From the NCBI GenBank assembly GCA_023717605.1, contig JAMQPH010000456.1, forward strand, positions 1 to 40,228: a stretch of DNA of 40,228 nt, written 5' to 3'. The notes below the pieces were generated by a model. That model did no database searches. It saw only the letters and a program-made list of their open reading frames with translations, and was not told the origin of the DNA. Made by a program: the position numbers and the translations under genes. Below are positions 27,304 through 36,612 of the stretch, one piece after another (position 1 is the stretch's first letter; each line of letters begins with the position of its first letter). This stretch comes from Pyrinomonadaceae bacterium (GTDB lineage Bacteria; Acidobacteriota; Blastocatellia; Pyrinomonadales; Pyrinomonadaceae).

Positions 27304-28446
27304 TTGCAGCGACTTAGTGTGCGGTTGGCCGCGGCAAAGCACCGATACGAAATCAAAATCGGGCGTAGAACTCTGCCGGAGATAGGCGACGAGATTCATG
27401 ACTGTTTGCCTCATCGAGCACGCCGGGTTGCCGTCATCTCAAACCTGAAAGTTTTGAGATTCTACGGGACGCAAGTGTTCAAGAGCTTACGCGCCTCCCA
27501 GTATGCTGTTTGGCCCTGGTTGATAGGCGACGGAGAGCGTTACAAGACACTGGCCACTGTCCAGAAGGTGCTTCTTTTTCTAAGCGAGGCCGGTCTTGAA
27601 CGAACCGATGCGGTTGTGGCGTTGGGTGGGGGAGTGATTGGCGATGTTGTGGGCTTTGCCGCGGCAACTTATCTGCGAGGAGTCCCGTTCCTTCAAGTGC
27701 CTACGACGCTCATAGCCCAGATTGATTCCTCAGTGGGCGGCAAGACCGGGGTTAATCTGCCACATGGCAAAAATCTGGTGGGCGCATTTCATCAACCTTG
27801 CGGAGTCCTGATTGACACTGAAACGTTAACAACTCTTTCGCGGCGCGAGCTTGTTTCCGGATGGTGCGAGAGTATCAAGCAGGGCGCTGTGGGAAGCAAA
27901 AGTCTTTTCAAACAGACCCGGGACTTTCTTGAGATGATTAACGCAAATCCCGATACGTTTATTTCGCCGGCACTTGAGAACCTCATCCGTTCCCAGTGCG
28001 CTTTCAAGGCCGCGATCGTCACCGGCGATGAACGCGAGGCACCTGAACGCACGGATCATCTTTCGCGGCGAGTCTTAAACTTTGGACACACAGTCGGACA
28101 CGCACTGGAGAGCATTACCAAATATCGGCGCTTTCGTCACGGAGAAGCTGTGGGTTACGGCATGCTTGTCGCCGGACACATTTCAAAGGATCTGGGCTTG
28201 CTTGCCGCATCCGAGTTAGAATTGTTACGAGACACGGTCCGGTTGGCAGGATCATTGCCCGCAGCCAGCGACCTGGATGAAGGTGCGATCATGCAGGCGA
28301 TTTTGCGCGATAAAAAAAGCGTGGATGGCCGGATCAAGTGGGTACTGCTCGAACGTATAGGACGCGCTCGTATAGTTGATGGAAAAGAGATCACGTCGCG
28401 ACTCGTACGCAGTTCGATAAGAGATGGCCTCAAGAAGAGTTTATGA
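27304..28446 (+). CDS. aroB: 3-dehydroquinate synthase
   Basis: Second step of the shikimate pathway, turning DAHP into 3-dehydroquinate with NAD and a metal. Full length at 380 residues. Motifs are IGDGERYKT, the NAD glycine-rich GGGVIGDVVGFAAATYLRG (about residues 103-121), SSVGGKTGVN, and the zinc ligands in FGH262TVGH266, followed by HGEAVGYGM. The start is a TTG with TTGAGGAG at nine-base spacing, so that start is well supported. It is preceded by the heptamer array and followed by a small membrane-protein gene 18 bases downstream. Confidence 0.95.
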   Translation: MQRLSVRLAAAKHRYEIKIGRRTLPEIGDEIHDCLPHRARRVAVISNLKVLRFYGTQVFKSLRASQYAVWPWLIGDGERYKTLATVQKVLLFLSEAGLERTDAVVALGGGVIGDVVGFAAATYLRGVPFLQVPTTLIAQIDSSVGGKTGVNLPHGKNLVGAFHQPCGVLIDTETLTTLSRRELVSGWCESIKQGAVGSKSLFKQTRDFLEMINANPDTFISPALENLIRSQCAFKAAIVTGDEREAPERTDHLSRRVLNFGHTVGHALESITKYRRFRHGEAVGYGMLVAGHISKDLGLLAASELELLRDTVRLAGSLPAASDLDEGAIMQAILRDKKSVDGRIKWVLLERIGRARIVDGKEITSRLVRSSIRDGLKKSL

Positions 28447-28464
28447 ATTGACGAAGGAGTTTGT

Positions 28465-28851
28465 ATGACTCATTGTGCCAGAGCAGGTGAGCGAGGAAGC
28501 GCACGGCTCAAGTTTCTGATCGTGATGGCAATTCTTGGGGCGGTGGCGTGCGCAGCCTATTTCTACGTGCCGGTCGCTTACCATGCTTATCTTTACAAGG
28601 ACCTGATGCAGACCAAGGTTGATGCCGCCGCGGCGCTGGCGTACACCCCTGCCTGGGTGACAGATCAGTTGACGAAGAGTGGCCCCGAGTATGACGTCCC
28701 GCCGGAGGCCGTGATCACGCCGACGCAGGAGAACGACCGCGTGCAGGTAAGAGTGCAGTTTAGCAAGACGATTGAATTTCCCGGTTATACCTACGTGTAC
28801 GAATTTGATCACACCGCTCAGAGCACCCAGTTCCTGGGTAAGACTAAGTGA
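28465..28851 (+). CDS. Small single-pass membrane protein of unknown function
   Basis: A 128-residue protein I cannot assign. Residues about 15-40 form one transmembrane helix or uncleaved signal (LKFLIVMAILGAVACAAYFYVPV) after a short basic N-terminus. The outer part is soluble, with predicted beta strands near the end (RVQVRVQFSKTIEFPGYTYVYEF). The layout vaguely recalls pilin-like or DUF4845-type proteins, but no typical prepilin cleavage motif is clear. AAGGAG lies five bases before the ATG, giving a firm start. It follows aroB by 18 bases and is probably cotranscribed, then meets rpoD head-on across a hairpin. Confidence 0.65.
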   Translation: MTHCARAGERGSARLKFLIVMAILGAVACAAYFYVPVAYHAYLYKDLMQTKVDAAAALAYTPAWVTDQLTKSGPEYDVPPEAVITPTQENDRVQVRVQFSKTIEFPGYTYVYEFDHTAQSTQFLGKTK

Positions 28852-28861
28852 CAAATTAAGA

Positions 28862-28887
28862 GGCGCAGGAAAGTGATTTCCTGCGCC
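28862..28887. terminator. Bidirectional hairpin between convergent genes
   Basis: An 11-pair perfect stem (28862-28872 with 28877-28887) closes on the GNRA-type loop GTGA. It lies between the small membrane gene and the end of rpoD, each of which could use it; T-rich stretches follow weakly on both strands. Confidence 0.7.
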
Positions 28888-28910
28888 CAGTTTCCTTGGA
28901 TTCGGCTCGG

Positions 28911-30641
28911 CTACCGTTGGGCGCCGTCGAGAAACGCTTTGAGTTTGCGCGAACGCGAAGGATGTCGCAGCTTGCGCAGTGCCTTGGCTTCGATCTGGCG
29001 AATACGCTCGCGAGTGACCGCGAAATGTTGGCCAACTTCCTCTAACGTGTGTTCAGATCCGCTGGTGCCCAGGCCGAAGCGCATTTTGATGACTTTTTCT
29101 TCACGCGGCGTTAAGGTCGCCAGCACTTCATCGGTAATCTCGCGAAGGTTCGAAGCCACTACCGCATCGGCCGGATTCAATATCGACTTATCTTCGATGA
29201 AGTCACCCAAGTGCGAGTCTTCCTCCTCACCAATGGGGGTTTCGAGGGAGATTGGTTCCTGCGCAATCTTCAACACCTTTCGAACCTTCGAAACCGGGAT
29301 GTCCATCTTCTTGGCGATCTCTTCACTGGTGGGTTCGCGTCCCAACTCCTGCACGAGCGCGCGCGAGGTGCGAATCAGTTTGTTGATGGTCTCGATCATG
29401 TGCACGGGAATACGAATCGTCCGTGCCTGATCCGCGATGGCGCGGGTGATAGCCTGGCGGATCCACCAGGTGGCATAAGTAGAAAACTTGTAGCCTCGCC
29501 GCCACTCAAACTTGTCCACCGCCTTCATCAGACCGATGTTGCCTTCCTGAATCAGATCCAGAAACTGCAGGCCCCGATTGGTGTACTTCTTGGCGATTGA
29601 GACGACAAGCCGGAGGTTGGCTTCGACTAATTCACGTTTAGCCTGGCCAGTCTGTTGCTCGCCGATGACGATTGACTGCAGCGAGCGCTTGATTTCAACC
29701 GGTCCGACGTGGTGATCGGCCTCGATTTACACCAGGCGCTTTTTGGCCGCCGAAATCCGGCGCTTAAACTCTTTCTGATCGTCCGGCTTAATCCGTTTCT
29801 TGGTGAGCTTTTCGGTGTGGCTGGTTATTTCGCGCTCTGAGTCGCGAACTTCCTTCTGCACGGCGCGGATGGCATTGATCAACCGCTGCCGGGCGCGCTC
29901 GGTCATACTCAACCGTCCTATTTCCTGGGCAATCTCTAATCGAAGGCGCGCCACTTTGCGGCGGAGGCGCATCAACTTCTTGGTCTTCTTCCCACGGGTG
30001 AGCTTTTGCTCAGCCCGGAGTTTTTCCCATTCTTTCAAACCCACCTTGTAAAGCTTGCGGATATTCTGAATGCCTTCGATGGTCCAATTGCGATACTCCT
30101 CCGCTTTGTCTTCATCTCCGGTCAGCTCAGCCTGCTCTGAAAAAAGCACGATCTCGCGAATGTTTGCAGTGCCGGCTTCCAGGGCTTCGCCGATTCTGAG
30201 TAGCTCCTTGACGGCAAGCGGTGAACGCGCGATGGATTTCTGTGTTTTTAGTTGGCCTCGCTCGATGCGTTTGGCAATAGCCACCTCGCCCTCACGAGTC
30301 AGTAGTGGAACCACACCCATCTCCCGCAGATACAAACGAACCGGGTCGTTTGTTTTCTCGAGCGCGCCCGCGGAGAGATCCAGCTCGATATCATCGTCGA
30401 GTGGTTCCTCATCGTCGTCGGGCACCACAACTGCGGCTTGCTCGAGTAGTCGTTCGTCGGAATCCGCGACGGGAATATTGGAACCCTCGAGCTTCTGGAG
30501 CACATCCTCGATATCATCCGGTGAGACAACATTGTCAGGCAGCTCGCGATTCAAATCGTCGAAAGTCAAATACTTCTTGTCGCCACCCAGCTCGAGCAGT
30601 CTCTCCATCACATCATCTCGATCTTTGTCGTCAATACTCAC
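28911..30641 (-). CDS. rpoD: Primary sigma factor RpoD (sigma-70), interrupted by an in-frame TAA
   Basis: Directs RNA polymerase to housekeeping promoters. The frame runs from GTG 30641 to 28911 over 577 codons, but codon 305 (29727-29729) is TAA. Before it lie region 1.1 (about residues 1-80), an acidic stretch, region 1.2 ([23 protein letters not shown], about 97-119) and a long charged non-conserved region. After it, with no frame change, come regions 2.1-2.4 ([44 protein letters not shown]), region 3 and region 4 with the helix-turn-helix ([20 protein letters not shown]). The first ATG after the stop (29528) would lose part of region 2, which contacts core polymerase. A single base change from CAA or AAA would explain it. 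It follows dnaG by 108 bases, the classic order. Identity certain; the stop may be an error. Confidence 0.9.
29727..29729 (-). other. In-frame TAA within rpoD
   Basis: The codon lies between LV and IEA at the boundary of the non-conserved region and sigma region 2. Codon phase is identical before and after it (30641 minus 29528 is divisible by three), so the break is a substitution, not an indel. Confidence 0.95.
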
Positions 30642-30749
30642 TTCTTATCCGCTCCATTAGGCTCTAGGCCCGCATTCGCAGGTTTCGAAACGCCGATGCC
30701 ACTTAGAGAACGTTTGTCTAAACGTAAATTGCAACCAAATCCGGAAATC

Positions 30750-32552
30750 TTAAAGGCCCGTCTGCATTGCTTCTGCCTTCGGCAGTAGCGCACCTCTCTG
30801 TCGGGCAAGTTCAATTTGTTCACTCGAAAGCGTGGAAACTCTTTCGCTATCGCCGGCACGCTCGGCTGTCGCCAACTCCACTCTTATTTCCTCAATCCGA
30901 TGGTTAAGTTTCATCAATCGGAAGGTTTGGACACATTCCTCCGGAGCGTAGTGCTCATTGGACGCATGCAGAGACTCACTCATCAAGAGCATCGGCAGCA
31001 GCCTGGAAGAGAGTTCGTCGCCTTCCGTCTTTTGGCTGAGACTCTCGAAATCAACCTCAGTCCCTTCACTTTCAAGCTCGAGTAGGGCTCGAAATATGGC
31101 GGCCGTAGGAAGATCCTCGTAGTCTTCAGACCTCAAGATAGGCAAGACACCGTGGCGCAAGGCCTCGTCAGCAAACAGCAGACCCAAGAGCCGTTGTTCT
31201 GCCGGCGTGGCATAGGCCTGTCGGGTCATGGCCCGCTGTGCGCCAGGCTTGGTGCTAGCACCTCGCACAAACTGCCATAACTCGCGTAGCAGCGATGCGT
31301 CTGCGATTCGCAGTGAGTCCGCGGCAATGTCAAAATACTCGCGCTTCTGGATCCGACTGCGGACAGCGCGAATAAACGGGAGCACCTCATCAATCGCTGC
31401 CTCTTTCTCGGCAGGATTACTAAGCTTGCGATCCCGTACAGCCTGATCGATTACGAATTGTATGTGGGATTGTGCCTCGCCACGTCGCCGCTGATACTCG
31501 TTCGCGCCCGACCTTCTGATGAATTCATCCGGATCGGCGTTGTCCGGAAGAACCAGCACCTTGACCTCAAGGTCTTCTGCCAAAAGGGTTTCGATTGCCT
31601 TCTTTGCTGCCTGCACGCCCGCTCGGTCACCATCATAGTTGACTACCACCTTACGCGCAAACCGAGCCAACAGTTTCACCTGGTCAGGTGTAAGCGCCGT
31701 GCCCAAACTAGCAACAACGTTACGAACGCCAAACTGGTAGGGAGTAATCAGGTCGAGGAAACCTTCAACCAGAATCGCATATCCCTGCCGGCGGATTTCA
31801 TCCCGCGTCAGGTTTAAGCCAAAAAGGTTCCGGCCCTTCACATAGGCGGCTGTCTCGGGAGAATTTATATACTTCGCGTCCTCATCCTTTAGCGTGCGGC
31901 CGCCAAAAGCTATCGGTCGCCCCTGAATGTCCATAACCGGAACAATCAGGCGCCCCCGAAAGCGATCATACGAACCGCCCTCTTCCTTCTTAACTACCAG
32001 ACCGCTGCGCTCAATCTGGAGCTGACTCGCGCCCTTTTGCCTGAGGTGCGATGAGAGCGCATCCCAGCTATCGGGTGCGTAACCCAGACGAAAATCTTTC
32101 CGCGTCTCATCAGTAATTTCTCTCTGGGCAAGATAGTCGCGTCCGATTCGAGACTCCCCATGTTCCAATTGCTGTTCCCACCATTCGAGCGCCCACTTGT
32201 TGAGCTCAATAACCTCATCCACTTCCTGTCGCCGAGCTTCGAAGCGACTGTCGTCAACCAACTTGGGCAAGGGCACGCCGCTCTTTTCAGCCACGATTCT
32301 GATCGCATCTGGAAACGCGACCCGTTCCATCTCCATCACGAAAGTGAAAACTGATCCGCCCTTGTGACACCCAAAGCAATAGAAGATCTCTTTCGTCGGA
32401 CTCACTGAGAAGGAAGGCGTCTTCTCTTTATGGAATGGGCAACAGGCCATCCAGTTTGCGCCCTTCTTCTTCAGGGTCACATAGTCCTGGACCACGCGCA
32501 CAATGTCGGCCTGGCGTTTGAGATCTTCAATGAATGTTTGGGGGTAGCGCAT
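30750..32552 (-). CDS. dnaG: DNA primase
   Basis: Makes RNA primers at the replication fork. The N-terminal zinc finger is seen as C38-P-F-H41 and C59-F-G-C62 in the CHC2 pattern. The catalytic TOPRIM region follows (VEGFLDLITPYQ about residues 265-276, then VVNYDGDRAGVQAA about 308-321, with DNADPDEF further on). The C-terminal third is variable and should bind the helicase. Length of 600 is typical. The start lies six bases after mutS2, and rpoD follows 108 bases downstream, recreating the dnaG-rpoD pair of the macromolecular synthesis operon. I recognise no rpsU here; mutS2 takes the upstream position. Confidence 0.95.
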   Translation of the reverse strand: MRYPQTFIEDLKRQADIVRVVQDYVTLKKKGANWMACCPFHKEKTPSFSVSPTKEIFYCFGCHKGGSVFTFVMEMERVAFPDAIRIVAEKSGVPLPKLVDDSRFEARRQEVDEVIELNKWALEWWEQQLEHGESRIGRDYLAQREITDETRKDFRLGYAPDSWDALSSHLRQKGASQLQIERSGLVVKKEEGGSYDRFRGRLIVPVMDIQGRPIAFGGRTLKDEDAKYINSPETAAYVKGRNLFGLNLTRDEIRRQGYAILVEGFLDLITPYQFGVRNVVASLGTALTPDQVKLLARFARKVVVNYDGDRAGVQAAKKAIETLLAEDLEVKVLVLPDNADPDEFIRRSGANEYQRRRGEAQSHIQFVIDQAVRDRKLSNPAEKEAAIDEVLPFIRAVRSRIQKREYFDIAADSLRIADASLLRELWQFVRGASTKPGAQRAMTRQAYATPAEQRLLGLLFADEALRHGVLPILRSEDYEDLPTAAIFRALLELESEGTEVDFESLSQKTEGDELSSRLLPMLLMSESLHASNEHYAPEECVQTFRLMKLNHRIEEIRVELATAERAGDSERVSTLSSEQIELARQRGALLPKAEAMQTGL

Positions 32553-32558
32553 ACTCTG

Positions 32559-35081
32559 TTATTGCCTGAGCTCCACAACGGTTGCACCCGAGCCGCCCTG
32601 ATCTTGCGGTGCGGCTGTGAAGCGAGCAACGTGCGGGTGATCTTTCAACAACTCGGCAATTGCGCGACGTAGCGCTCCAGTGCCGTGGCCGTGAACTATA
32701 CGCAGCTGACTGAGGCCGCCGAGAGATGCGGCGTCGAGAAATTTATCAACCGCGTCCACCGCTTCATCGGCCCTCTGACCAATAACGTTTAGTTCCGAGC
32801 GAGCGTTCTCGTCCGACGAACCGAGCTGAACGGTTGTATTGTTAGTTGGGCGCAGCTTCGAGAACCGTCCACCTTCGCGTTTGACTGGCGTTGTTTCCTC
32901 CACCAGTTCGAGGTTTTCCAACTTCTCTCGGAAGCGCAGCGATTTTACCCGCACCTCGGCTTCGCCACCTTTAATGCTGTCAACAATGCCGACCGAGCCA
33001 AACGAACTCAGTCGCACATGATCGCCTACGACGATATCTCGAGCGTCCGCTGCAACGTAGTGTGCATCCTCGGGCGCAGCTAAGTCCTGACCTGAAGCTT
33101 TGAGGGAAGCACCAGTAGCTTGACTACCGGTGACGACCTGACCCTCGCGCACGACTCGCACCGGTCGGTAACTCGTACTGGTTGGAGCCACACTCGGTTC
33201 CCGGCCTCGCGAAGTGCTGGCGGCGCGCTGCGCTTCCCGTTTCAGTTCCGCCACGCGACGTTGGGTCTCTCGTTCAAGCTTTAGGCGTTCGGAGCGATCC
33301 TGGATGGTGGCGAGCAGTTCCCGAGATCGCCGTTCAAAGTCGTCCACGACTTTCTCAAGCGCGGCTTGAAAGGAAGTCTGGCGTTGGCGCTCTTTTTTGT
33401 CGGCGTCTTTCTCTAGCGAAGCAAACTTCTCTGCGACCGCGGCCCGTTCCTCTTCCAGCGCCTGTCTCAAGGTGGCGGCTTGCTCGGATTCGCTCTTAAT
33501 GCGGCGCAGATATTCTGTGGCCTGACGTGTTGAGTCGTTAACGCTTGCAGAAGCGGCGCCTACTATTTCATCAGAGATTCCGAAACGTCGAGCGATTTCC
33601 AGACCGGAAGATGACCCGGCAACCCCGACCAGTAAGCGATAGGTTGGGCGCAGAGTCTTGTCATCAAACTCAACGCTCGCGTTTTGCACCCGCTCTTCAT
33701 TGGCTGCGTATACTTTGAGGCCGCTGTAGTGTGTGGTAGCCATGACATACGCATTGCAAACTCTTCGGAAATGGTCTACCACCGCAACTCCAAGCGCCGA
33801 GCCTTCCTCCGGATCGGTGCCCGTTCCCACTTCATCAAGCAAGACCAGGGCGGGGGCCCTGCAGAGTTCGATCATGCGCGAGATGTTGGCCACATGCGAT
33901 GTGAAGGTCGAAAGATTCGCGGCCAGCGACTGGTGGTCACCAATATCGGCCAACACTGAGGCGAAGAAGGGAACTTGCGCGCGACGTGCGGGCACCGGCA
34001 ACCCTGAGAGAGCCATCAACGAAAGCAATCCGGCAGTCTTAAGCACGACCGTCTTGCCGCCGGCGTTGGCGCCCGAAATGATCATCGAGTCGCGTTTGTC
34101 GGCTAGCGAAAACGAGACTGGCACCACCGCGCTACCGGAAGCGCGGAGGCTTTCTTCAAGCAGAGGGTGTCGGGCTTCTGAGAACTCCAGGGTGCCAGCG
34201 CTGATCTCGGGAATCACGCATTTGAAATTCTGGTGAAAGACTGCCTTCGCGTTTATGAAGTCGAGCTCAGCAATGGCGTCAGCGGCCATTTCGATACCTG
34301 CCAACTGCAGCCGCAGCTCTTCCGTCAGCGTGAAAAGGATACGGTAGATCTCTCGCTCTTCCGTCTCACGCACGCTCTGCAATTCGTTGTTCGCATCAAT
34401 TGTCTCGAGCGGCTCGACGAAAGCTGTCGCCCCAGACGACGAAAAGCCATGCGCGACGCCTTTAATGTGTCCTCGATGATCAGACTTGACTGGGATTACA
34501 AAGCGGTCGTTTCGAATTGTGACCAGCTCGTCCTGAACGGCCTCTTCCGATCTGCGCATCAAGTTTTCCAGTGAACGCGTAATGCTCGAACGAAGCTTTG
34601 TTATCTCGTGACGAATACGAGCCAGTTCGGGGCTGGCACGGTCGTCCAACTCTCCGCTTGGTAAGATCTTGTTGGCGACGCGTGCGGCTATACTGTTCAG
34701 CTCGCGAGGAAGGTTCGCGACGATTCTTGTCAACACGGGCGATTCTTCGCGCTCGGCCATAATGGCCGCCCGGGCCGACATAGCCTGCTCGCAGATCCGG
34801 GCTAGTTCAAGGATCGTGATCGGTTCTAATGAAGTTCCCTCGATTCGTAGCCGCGCAATTGGTTCTGCCGGATCTCTTAGCTCGCTGAACGACCACGTTG
34901 CGCCGCGCTTTCTTAGTTGCACACACTCGGCCGAAGCAGCCAGCGCTTCTTGCAGTTCCTCAAGCGTCTCGAGTGGCCCCAGACCGTCGACTCGCGCACG
35001 CCCCATTGACGTCTGCGCGCCGCCGCGAACGAGCGCCCGCAGTTGGTCGAACTCCAAAATGTGAAAAGCTTGTGCGTTCAC
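32559..35081 (-). CDS. mutS2: MutS2-family endonuclease
   Basis: ABC-type ATPase with a C-terminal nuclease, linked to suppression of recombination or rescue of collided ribosomes. The N-terminal core and lever regions lead to Walker A (SGANAGGKT, about residue 330), then LVLLDEVGTGTDPEEGSA for Walker B and D-loop. A long coiled-coil region rich in Glu, Arg and Ala follows (about 520-650). The C-terminal Smr domain (about 760-840) has VIGQRADEA and VHGHGTGALR. I set the start at GTG 35081, where the protein begins NAQAFHILEFDQLR as in other MutS2; a TTG at 35117 would add 12 residues. The start lacks a clear ribosome site. It is nearly adjacent to dnaG, so coupling is likely. Confidence 0.93.
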   Translation of the reverse strand: MNAQAFHILEFDQLRALVRGGAQTSMGRARVDGLGPLETLEELQEALAASAECVQLRKRGATWSFSELRDPAEPIARLRIEGTSLEPITILELARICEQAMSARAAIMAEREESPVLTRIVANLPRELNSIAARVANKILPSGELDDRASPELARIRHEITKLRSSITRSLENLMRRSEEAVQDELVTIRNDRFVIPVKSDHRGHIKGVAHGFSSSGATAFVEPLETIDANNELQSVRETEEREIYRILFTLTEELRLQLAGIEMAADAIAELDFINAKAVFHQNFKCVIPEISAGTLEFSEARHPLLEESLRASGSAVVPVSFSLADKRDSMIISGANAGGKTVVLKTAGLLSLMALSGLPVPARRAQVPFFASVLADIGDHQSLAANLSTFTSHVANISRMIELCRAPALVLLDEVGTGTDPEEGSALGVAVVDHFRRVCNAYVMATTHYSGLKVYAANEERVQNASVEFDDKTLRPTYRLLVGVAGSSSGLEIARRFGISDEIVGAASASVNDSTRQATEYLRRIKSESEQAATLRQALEEERAAVAEKFASLEKDADKKERQRQTSFQAALEKVVDDFERRSRELLATIQDRSERLKLERETQRRVAELKREAQRAASTSRGREPSVAPTSTSYRPVRVVREGQVVTGSQATGASLKASGQDLAAPEDAHYVAADARDIVVGDHVRLSSFGSVGIVDSIKGGEAEVRVKSLRFREKLENLELVEETTPVKREGGRFSKLRPTNNTTVQLGSSDENARSELNVIGQRADEAVDAVDKFLDAASLGGLSQLRIVHGHGTGALRRAIAELLKDHPHVARFTAAPQDQGGSGATVVELRQ

Positions 35082-35273
35082 GTAACAAGTGTGATGAAGG
35101 TTACGGGTGGCAATCAAATAGGAGGTAATGCCACTTTCTTATGCCCGAACACTTCCCCTAAACGATTTGTTTGATTCTAACACCGCGACGATGATTTCAC
35201 ACTGAGGCCGATTCATTACGGGAATAGTAGAAATGAAAGGAGTTTGACTCAGAGGGCAATTTGATCCGAGAAA

Positions 35274-35813
35274 TCAAAAGCGACGCCGGCGGCGGTCGTG
35301 TCCTCGCAGTGCAGTCGGGAATAGTCCTTTTACCTGAACTACTTTCACCAGCTGGTCGCCGTATTGGACAATTCCGCACAAGGCTCCGTTGGTGTGGTCT
35401 GATGGCGGCTGGATATCCTCCATCGCCAGATCGAGAGTTGCGCCTGTGACCTCGATTGCGAGAGCAATCTGCTCATCTCCACGCAAGGCGACCAGGATCC
35501 CCGTTGGGAACCCTAGACGCGTAGTCGTTTCACCAAACAAGCTGAGCGGATCCAGAACCGTCAACATGCGGCCCTGAATCGAAACCACACCCAGTACTGC
35601 CGACGGAGCCTGTGGCAGCGGAGTCGGCCGGCGCCATTCGGCGATCGTTGCAATCTCATCCTCGAAGACACCGAGTACAAGGGAGCCTACCGATAGGAGT
35701 TGCAGTTTACGCGTGGTGTGAGGTTGCTCGCGCGAAGCGCCTTCGCAGAATGACCCTGCTTCTCTAGTGTTGCTTAGAGTCGGAGGTCGCCCGCTGGACG
35801 TTTCATCAGTCAT
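35274..35813 (-). CDS. CheW-like domain protein
   Basis: A 179-residue cytosolic protein whose residues about 40-170 form a CheW-like beta-barrel: LLSVGSLVLGVFEDEIATIAEW, then VLGVVSIQGRMLTVLDPLSLFG, then IALAIEVTGATLDL and GIVQYGDQLVKVVQVKGLF. The spacing of those strands matches adaptor proteins that couple receptors to CheA. The N-terminal 38 residues are polar and probably disordered, and the C-terminus is Arg-rich (D-R-R-R-R-R-F). No chemotaxis genes surround it, so it may serve another signalling array. It precedes mutS2 by about 190 bases, which hold nothing I can name. Confidence 0.8.
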   Translation of the reverse strand: MTDETSSGRPPTLSNTREAGSFCEGASREQPHTTRKLQLLSVGSLVLGVFEDEIATIAEWRRPTPLPQAPSAVLGVVSIQGRMLTVLDPLSLFGETTTRLGFPTGILVALRGDEQIALAIEVTGATLDLAMEDIQPPSDHTNGALCGIVQYGDQLVKVVQVKGLFPTALRGHDRRRRRF

Positions 35814-36216
35814 TGATTTGCAGTTGGCCGTGGCCTTACTGAGCCATTATAGCGACACTATTACGATTTGGCCCTACGCCGACGGTGTTATTCAACTACG
35901 GAACCGGATCATTTTCCATTTGTCATTTGTCATTTGTCATTTTAGCCATTTTCTGAGTCTCATTTCGTGGTGCTTGATGTTTTTTCGTTGATCGTTTCCA
36001 TGGCTGAGAGAACAGAACGATCCACGAAATCATACGAATGGACACGAACAAGAAGTAAAACAATGACAAAATGCCAAATGACAGATGACAAACTATGACA
36101 AATGAAAAATGTCAAATGACATATGGAAAATGATCTGGCCCATTCTGGCAAGTACACACGTCGCGCGATAGAATGACACCTTACAATCAGCGATACGGGC
36201 CGAAAGGATTGCTTCA
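35814..36216. other. Divergent intergenic region dominated by repeats
   Basis: A 403-base gap between the CheW-like and AhpD-like genes. Most of it (35908-36135) is a nested inverted heptamer array. The remaining 80 bases before 36217 contain TAGAAT at 36169-36174, which may be a -10 box with a poor -35, and GAAAGGA as ribosome site. No gene is visible. Confidence 0.75.
35908..36135. repeat. Large nested inverted heptamer array (CATTTGT-type words)
   Basis: Five words at seven-base spacing on the left (35908-35942, three of them GTCATTT) face nine on the right (36062-36134, such as AAATGAC), with one ten-base gap in the right array. The ends 36114-36135 match the reverse complement of the left end at 21 of 22 positions. 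Two inner stems (35962-35970 with 36022-36030; 35990-35996 with 36016-36022) lie inside, so the whole can fold as one long branched hairpin. Confidence 0.75.
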
Positions 36217-36585
36217 ATGAATGAATTCGACCGTTACCGGGCGGAGATGAATGAGAGGTTACTGGGTAGTAACCATCTCGGCATCAAACGGTTTTTTGCT
36301 CTGGACACGCAGGCGTATGAAGACGGCGCTCTCGACAAACGTACCAAGGAGTTGCTGGGCCTGGTGGCCTCAACTGTGCTGCGCTGTGATGACTGCATCA
36401 CTTACCATATCAAACAGTGCGTTGCTGCAGGAGTGACTCGTCCGGAATTTCTTGACGCCTTTAATGTGGCCCTTGTGGTTGGTGGTTCGATAACGATTCC
36501 TCATCTGCGCCGCGCAATCGACCGGCTTGACCAGGCTCTCGACAATCCGGAGGATGAGCCGGCACCCGCTCATCAGCACGATTGA
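36217..36585 (+). CDS. Carboxymuconolactone decarboxylase / AhpD-like family protein
   Basis: A 122-residue helical protein of the CMD/AhpD fold. The redox motif C57-D-D-C60-x-x-x-H64 is complete, as in alkylhydroperoxidase AhpD, where the pair reduces peroxides. The rest fits too: KELLGLVASTVLRC before it and ALVVGGSITIPHLRRA after. Length matches the single-domain members. GAAAGGA lies eight bases before the ATG. The downstream neighbour is a thioredoxin-type protein, then a ferritin-like protein, together suggesting a small oxidative-stress set. The role is inferred; a decarboxylase is unlikely because of the cysteine pair. Confidence 0.83.
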   Translation: MNEFDRYRAEMNERLLGSNHLGIKRFFALDTQAYEDGALDKRTKELLGLVASTVLRCDDCITYHIKQCVAAGVTRPEFLDAFNVALVVGGSITIPHLRRAIDRLDQALDNPEDEPAPAHQHD

Positions 36586-36612
36586 TTGAGTTAACGATTT
36601 CGAAGGAGCGGA

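Noticed and set aside
29727-29729. Stop-codon reassignment of TAA
   Set aside because: Other genes in the window end normally with TAA (for example the M20 peptidase and dnaG), so a genome-wide code change is excluded.
30070-30660. 196-codon Ser-rich frame opposite rpoD
   Set aside because: Low-complexity antisense shadow of the acidic and Lys/Arg-rich rpoD region.
35128-35205. 25-residue frame with a perfect GGAGG
   Set aside because: The ribosome site is good, but the peptide is short and featureless and lies just upstream of divergent mutS2; not enough support.
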